This document shows positions 7,138 through 9,385 of a stretch of 9,385 bases of DNA, piece by piece; position 1 is the stretch's first letter, and each line of letters starts with the position of its first letter. A program made the translations under genes and the position numbers. The notes below the pieces were generated by a model. That model did no database searches. It was not told where the DNA came from and saw only the letters and a program-made list of their open reading frames with translations. The DNA comes from Veillonella sp. Lineage in GTDB: Bacteria; Bacillota_C; Negativicutes; Veillonellales; Veillonellaceae. Location of the stretch: assembly GCA_018367495.1 (NCBI GenBank), contig JAGZGB010000064.1:1-9385 (forward strand), written 5' to 3'.

Positions 7138-7998
7138 TCGTTCTGCAATAGCTGTACCCGTCGGTGTTACCGCAAGGCCGCCATCACTTGTTTCACGCAA
7201 TGCTGCTGGCATAGCGCGACCGATATTATTCATTGCTTCAATAACTTCATCTGGTGGAATTTGACTTTCAATATTCATCAAAGCCAATTCAGATGCAGTA
7301 ATGGCATGAACTGCATAGAAACCATTACGTTTAACGCACGGTACCTCTACAAGCCCTGCTACTGGATCACAGGCAAGGCCCAATAAGTTTTTCATACACA
7401 ATGCGATAGCATGGCCTACTTGACGAGGCGCACCACCCATCATTTCTACAATGGCACCGGCGGCCATACAAGCGGCCGTACCAATTTCTGCTTGGCAACC
7501 ACCAACGGCGCCAGCCACACAAGCACGATTCGCCACGACATTGCCAATACCAGAAGCAGCCAAGAAACCTTTTACTACTGTTTCTCTATCTAACTTGTAA
7601 TGGTCTGCTACAGCTTTCACCGCACCAGGCATAACGCCACAAGAGCCTGCAGTAGGACAAGCAACAATGCGGAACATTTTCGCATTTGCTTCATTAACAG
7701 CAATAGCATAGGTCATTGCTTTATACGCAATATCACTCATAAATCTTGGCGTTTGACCATTAAGCTGTGCCGCCTGTCCACCGGACATACCAGAGGCCGT
7801 TTTCTCCGCATAATCTATACCATCTTGAATAGAACCTTCAAAGATATCTAACCGATGCTCAATTTCACGAATAACCGCTTCTTCACTGCGGTCATAATTT
7901 TCTAACTCATAACGCAGTACTACGTCACCGAAGGAAATATTATTTTCCTCTGCTAAGCGAATAATATCTGCAATTGTATCGTATGCATAACTCATCAT
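7123..7998 (-). CDS. sdaAA: L-serine dehydratase, iron-sulfur-dependent, alpha subunit
   Basis: This is the catalytic subunit of the two-subunit, oxygen-sensitive L-serine deaminase (serine to pyruvate plus ammonia) in the cytoplasm. The 291 residues contain the substrate-binding PTAGS motif in CPTAGSCG (114-121) and the [4Fe-4S] cysteine set: Cys168 in GGCQAEIG, Cys210 in LACDP and Cys221 in VPC. The 42- and 11-residue spacings match those of single-chain bacterial serine dehydratases. It starts at tandem ATGs (7998 and 7995) behind AGGAGG; the second ATG has the more usual spacing of 7 bases. It follows sdaAB after only 8 bases, the usual beta-alpha order, and transcription ends at the hairpin formed by its own last codons. 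In a lactate-using anaerobe the product pyruvate would enter the same pathway as lactate-derived pyruvate, which is an inference. Confidence 0.96.
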   Translation of the reverse strand: MMSYAYDTIADIIRLAEENNISFGDVVLRYELENYDRSEEAVIREIEHRLDIFEGSIQDGIDYAEKTASGMSGGQAAQLNGQTPRFMSDIAYKAMTYAIAVNEANAKMFRIVACPTAGSCGVMPGAVKAVADHYKLDRETVVKGFLAASGIGNVVANRACVAGAVGGCQAEIGTAACMAAGAIVEMMGGAPRQVGHAIALCMKNLLGLACDPVAGLVEVPCVKRNGFYAVHAITASELALMNIESQIPPDEVIEAMNNIGRAMPAALRETSDGGLAVTPTGTAIAERVQSL

Positions 7999-8006
7999 TC
8001 GCCCTC

Positions 8007-8669
8007 CTATAAAGCTTCAAAGGTCATGACATCTTGAATGCCTGGACACTCGCGCATAAACTGAACGGTAATAGGATTTACCACCGTATCTGTAGTAATG
8101 ACCATCACTGCATCCTTGTGCTTACCCTTCCGAAACACGCGCATGGTAGCGATATTAATATCGGACTCACTTAATGCTTGGCTCACCAAAGAGATGGCGC
8201 CAGGTCTATCTTCATGGAATACAACAAGAGTAAACTCATCGCCAGTAATAGACATATCATTGCCATCTACTTCGGTAATCATAATTTGACCGCCACCAAG
8301 AGAACGACCAATCACAGTCATATGACGATTATGTTCATCGTACATATCAAAACGAACCACATTAGGATGACCTACATCAAGAGGAGACTCGATAAAGTTA
8401 TACTCCATGCCCTCTTTTTCAGCTAATTTTTGAGCAACACGAATATTCGTATCATCCTCTTTAAAACCTAATAAGCCCCCAATCAAGGCACGGTCTGTAC
8501 CATGGCCTTTATAGGTCTTAGCAAAAGAGCCATATAAGGTTAAATCTACCTTTTTAGGTGTGGAACGGAATATGCACCGCGCCATCTTACCTAGCCGCGC
8601 AGCACCAGCTGTATGCGAACTAGACGGGCCAATCATAACAGGCCCTATAATATCAAAAATACTATTCAT
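8007..8669 (-). CDS. sdaAB: L-serine dehydratase, iron-sulfur-dependent, beta subunit with ACT domain
   Basis: This is the partner subunit of SdaAA. The start chosen is the ATG at 8669 (MNSIFDIIGP), with AGAGG 5 bases upstream; the open frame also has an ATG at 8687 without a ribosome binding site. Of 220 residues, 1-140 form the serine dehydratase beta domain, with IGPSSSHTAGA at 13-23 and KGHGTDRA at 54-61, both family hallmarks. Residues about 145-218 form an ACT domain (FTLVVFHEDRPGAIS, then SDINIATMRV), a regulatory fold that usually binds an amino acid, here probably serine. It is the first gene of the sda operon, driven by the promoter at 8719-8748 with a short leader of about 43 bases. 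No riboswitch or leader peptide is seen. Confidence 0.95.
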   Translation of the reverse strand: MNSIFDIIGPVMIGPSSSHTAGAARLGKMARCIFRSTPKKVDLTLYGSFAKTYKGHGTDRALIGGLLGFKEDDTNIRVAQKLAEKEGMEYNFIESPLDVGHPNVVRFDMYDEHNRHMTVIGRSLGGGQIMITEVDGNDMSITGDEFTLVVFHEDRPGAISLVSQALSESDINIATMRVFRKGKHKDAVMVITTDTVVNPITVQFMRECPGIQDVMTFEAL

Positions 8670-8718
8670 ACACGCCTCTATATACACATAAACAATGTGA
8701 AAATCTTACTGTACCTAT

Positions 8719-8748
8719 AGTATAACAATCGATATTGATTAATGTCTA
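8719..8748 (-). promoter_or_regulatory. Sigma-A-type promoter of the sdaAB-sdaAA operon
   Basis: On the minus strand, -35 TAGACA (8748-8743, 5 of 6 to consensus) and -10 TATACT (8724-8719, 5 of 6) are 18 bases apart. Transcription would start near 8712, about 43 bases before the sdaAB ATG. This is the best promoter match in the window. Confidence 0.65.
8727..8740. promoter_or_regulatory. Palindrome between -35 and -10 of the sda promoter, possible operator
   Basis: AATCGATATTGATT is a 14-base palindrome with one symmetric mismatch pair. It sits wholly in the spacer between the -35 and -10 boxes, the classical place for a repressor site. The regulator is unknown, and AT-rich palindromes of this length also arise by chance. 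Confidence 0.35.
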
Positions 8749-8818
8749 TATGCACATTAGAGGCATATTTGTTTGCCTACAGAGGACTACCACTCTTGTA
8801 AAAGCTGTTCTAAAAGTT

Positions 8819-8965
8819 TGTATATTGATGGGACATCTCCATATCTACAGTTATAAAAAGGAAGGACTATACTTATGCAGCGACATCAGGTCACGAGGAG
8901 CAAAGAAGTATAGTCCTTCATTTTTAACTAGGTTGTAGATACAAAACTGGGCCCATCAATATACA
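8819..8965. repeat. 147-base nested inverted repeat (rod-like hairpin), possible structured RNA or mobile-element remnant
   Basis: Three paired blocks lie one inside another. The outer block is TGTATATTGATGGG (8819-8832) with its exact complement at 8952-8965, 14 bp. The middle block is TATCTACA (8842-8849) with TGTAGATA (8934-8941), 8 bp, extendable by three G-U pairs. The inner block is GAAGGACTATACTT (8861-8874) with AAGTATAGTCCTTC (8906-8919), 14 bp, extended past one G-A mismatch by six A-T pairs. The 31-base apical loop (8875-8905) shows little structure. All three blocks are in register, so nearly the whole 147 bases can form one rod with small internal loops. I do not recognise a known RNA family. 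The fold could form on either strand. A small inverted-repeat transposable element is the main alternative, but no target-site duplication is evident. Confidence 0.8.
8855..8925. terminator. Possible bidirectional terminator formed by the inner hairpin
   Basis: The inner 14-bp stem is flanked by A5 on the left and T5 on the right, so on either strand it is followed by a short T run. This looks like a bidirectional terminator. The 31-base loop is far longer than usual, and no convergent gene pair exists here to need one. Confidence 0.3.
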
Positions 8966-8996
8966 GCCACTAACGGATATCTTTCACAAAAATAGT

Positions 8997-9030
8997 AAAA
9001 AACGCACCTAAGGATAACCCTAGGTGCGTT
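8997..9030 (-). terminator. Intrinsic terminator of hcp
   Basis: AACGCACCTA (9001-9010) and TAGGTGCGTT (9021-9030) form a perfect 10-bp stem, with two further G-C pairs possible across the loop. On the minus strand it is followed by TTTTTT. The plus-strand tail (ATTTATAA) is much weaker, so the main direction is minus, ending the hcp transcript about 70-105 bases after its stop. Confidence 0.9.
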
Positions 9031-9035
9031 ATTTA

Positions 9036-9084
9036 TAACAACAGTCCTAAATCATAAAAGAGAGGGGAAATAGGACTGTAGTTA
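9036..9084 (-). other. Hairpin with C-rich loop in the hcp 3' untranslated region
   Basis: ACAGTCCTA (9041-9049) pairs with TAGGACTGT (9071-9079), 9 bp, and the stem continues past one A-A mismatch with four more pairs. On the transcript (minus strand) the 21-base loop reads UUUCCCCUCUC near its start. The hairpin lies between the hcp stop and the terminator. It may stabilise the 3' end or act as a pairing loop; its function is not known. Confidence 0.6.
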
Positions 9085-9102
9085 ATAAGTAAATAGATCC
9101 GA

Positions 9103-9385
9103 TTAGCCCAAGATAGCTTTCATGTCAGCTTCTGGAGTTGTAATAGGATGTAATTGGAATTTTTCTACCAAGATGTTCAATACATTGCTGGAGAAGAATT
9201 TAGGCAAGGAAGGTCCGATATAGATGTTGCGGATACCCAATGCCAACAATGTTAACAAGATACATACTGCTTTTTGTTCGTACCAGGACAATACCAATGT
9301 TAATGGCAAGTCGTTTACGTCACATTCAAATGCACCAGCCAAAGCTACTGCTACTTGAATAGCGGAGTAAGCATCGTTACATTGA
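9103..9385 (-). CDS. hcp: Hybrid cluster protein (hydroxylamine reductase, prismane protein), C-terminal part
   Basis: Only the last 94 residues are in the window; the gene continues beyond 9385, and the internal ATG at 9342 is not the start. Hcp carries a 4Fe-2S-2O hybrid cluster and reduces nitric oxide or hydroxylamine, protecting anaerobes from nitrosative stress. The visible part begins QCNDAYSAI, whose cysteine is a hybrid-cluster ligand. It continues with [19 protein letters not shown], whose glutamate is another cluster ligand, then [14 protein letters not shown] and the typical ending [12 protein letters not shown]. Both visible ligands are intact and there is no sign of decay. The gene is followed by a C-rich-loop hairpin and a strong terminator, so it is transcribed separately from the sda operon downstream. 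Its promoter is outside the window. Confidence 0.95.
   Translation of the reverse strand, partial: QCNDAYSAIQVAVALAGAFECDVNDLPLTLVLSWYEQKAVCILLTLLALGIRNIYIGPSLPKFFSSNVLNILVEKFQLHPITTPEADMKAILG

Larger units (their letters stand above)
8749..8996. other. Intergenic region without a credible protein gene, holding a large nested inverted repeat
   Basis: This stretch between the sda promoter and the hcp terminator has no open frame with both a ribosome binding site and family resemblance. A 67-codon frame on the plus strand (8735-8938) runs through the inverted repeats and is rejected. The notable content is the structure at 8819-8965. A weak plus-strand promoter-like pair, TTGTAA (8796-8801) and TATATT (8821-8826), has a 19-base spacer. 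Confidence 0.7.

Noticed and set aside
8875..8905. The apical loop of the inverted repeat contains CAGGTC and AGCA, reminiscent of the conserved tip of SRP (4.5S) RNA.
   Set aside because: The invariant GGAA-type tetraloop and its 3-bp closing stem are missing, and the near-perfect stems below it do not match SRP RNA. An essential RNA would not lose these parts.
8735..8938. 67-codon plus-strand open frame between hcp and sdaAB.
   Set aside because: It has no ribosome binding site and no recognisable domain, overlaps the sda promoter and runs through the inverted repeats.

Overview
The window looks like a chromosomal segment of a Negativicutes bacterium, most likely Veillonella or a close relative. 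This is judged from protein resemblance, the moderately low GC content, the strong AGGAGG-type ribosome binding sites and the anaerobe gene set (two-subunit Fe-S serine dehydratase, hybrid cluster protein, hydrogenase maturation factors). No database search was possible. Every convincing gene lies on the minus strand, so transcription runs from position 9385 toward position 1.

Read in the direction of transcription, the right edge (9385-9103) holds the C-terminus of hcp, the hybrid cluster protein. It is followed by an extra hairpin with a C-rich loop and a very good intrinsic terminator. The roughly 250 bases from 8749 to 8996 have no credible protein gene. They contain a striking 147-base nested inverted repeat (8819-8965) of unknown function. 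A promoter with a palindrome in its spacer (8719-8748) then drives sdaAB-sdaAA, the beta and alpha subunits of an Fe-S L-serine dehydratase that turns serine into pyruvate and ammonia. The sdaAA terminator hairpin is partly built from its own last codons.

Next come cca (tRNA nucleotidyltransferase) and a division-type penicillin-binding protein with a C-terminal PASTA domain. Their ends overlap in an ATGA arrangement, and a G+C-rich hairpin (3586-3607) closes this unit.

The left third is one compact five-gene run: a FolD-family enzyme, hypA, hypB, a secreted protein with a duplicated domain, and a P-loop protein cut off by the window edge. Two junctions overlap (8 and 4 bases) and the other two gaps are 15 and 28 bases. 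The run joins one-carbon metabolism, nickel delivery for [NiFe] hydrogenase, an exported protein of unknown role and a small NTPase resembling BrxF. The FolD copy lacks the lysine and glutamine normally used for catalysis, so it is probably not the usual bifunctional enzyme. This unusual operon and the nested inverted repeat are the two most interesting parts of the window.
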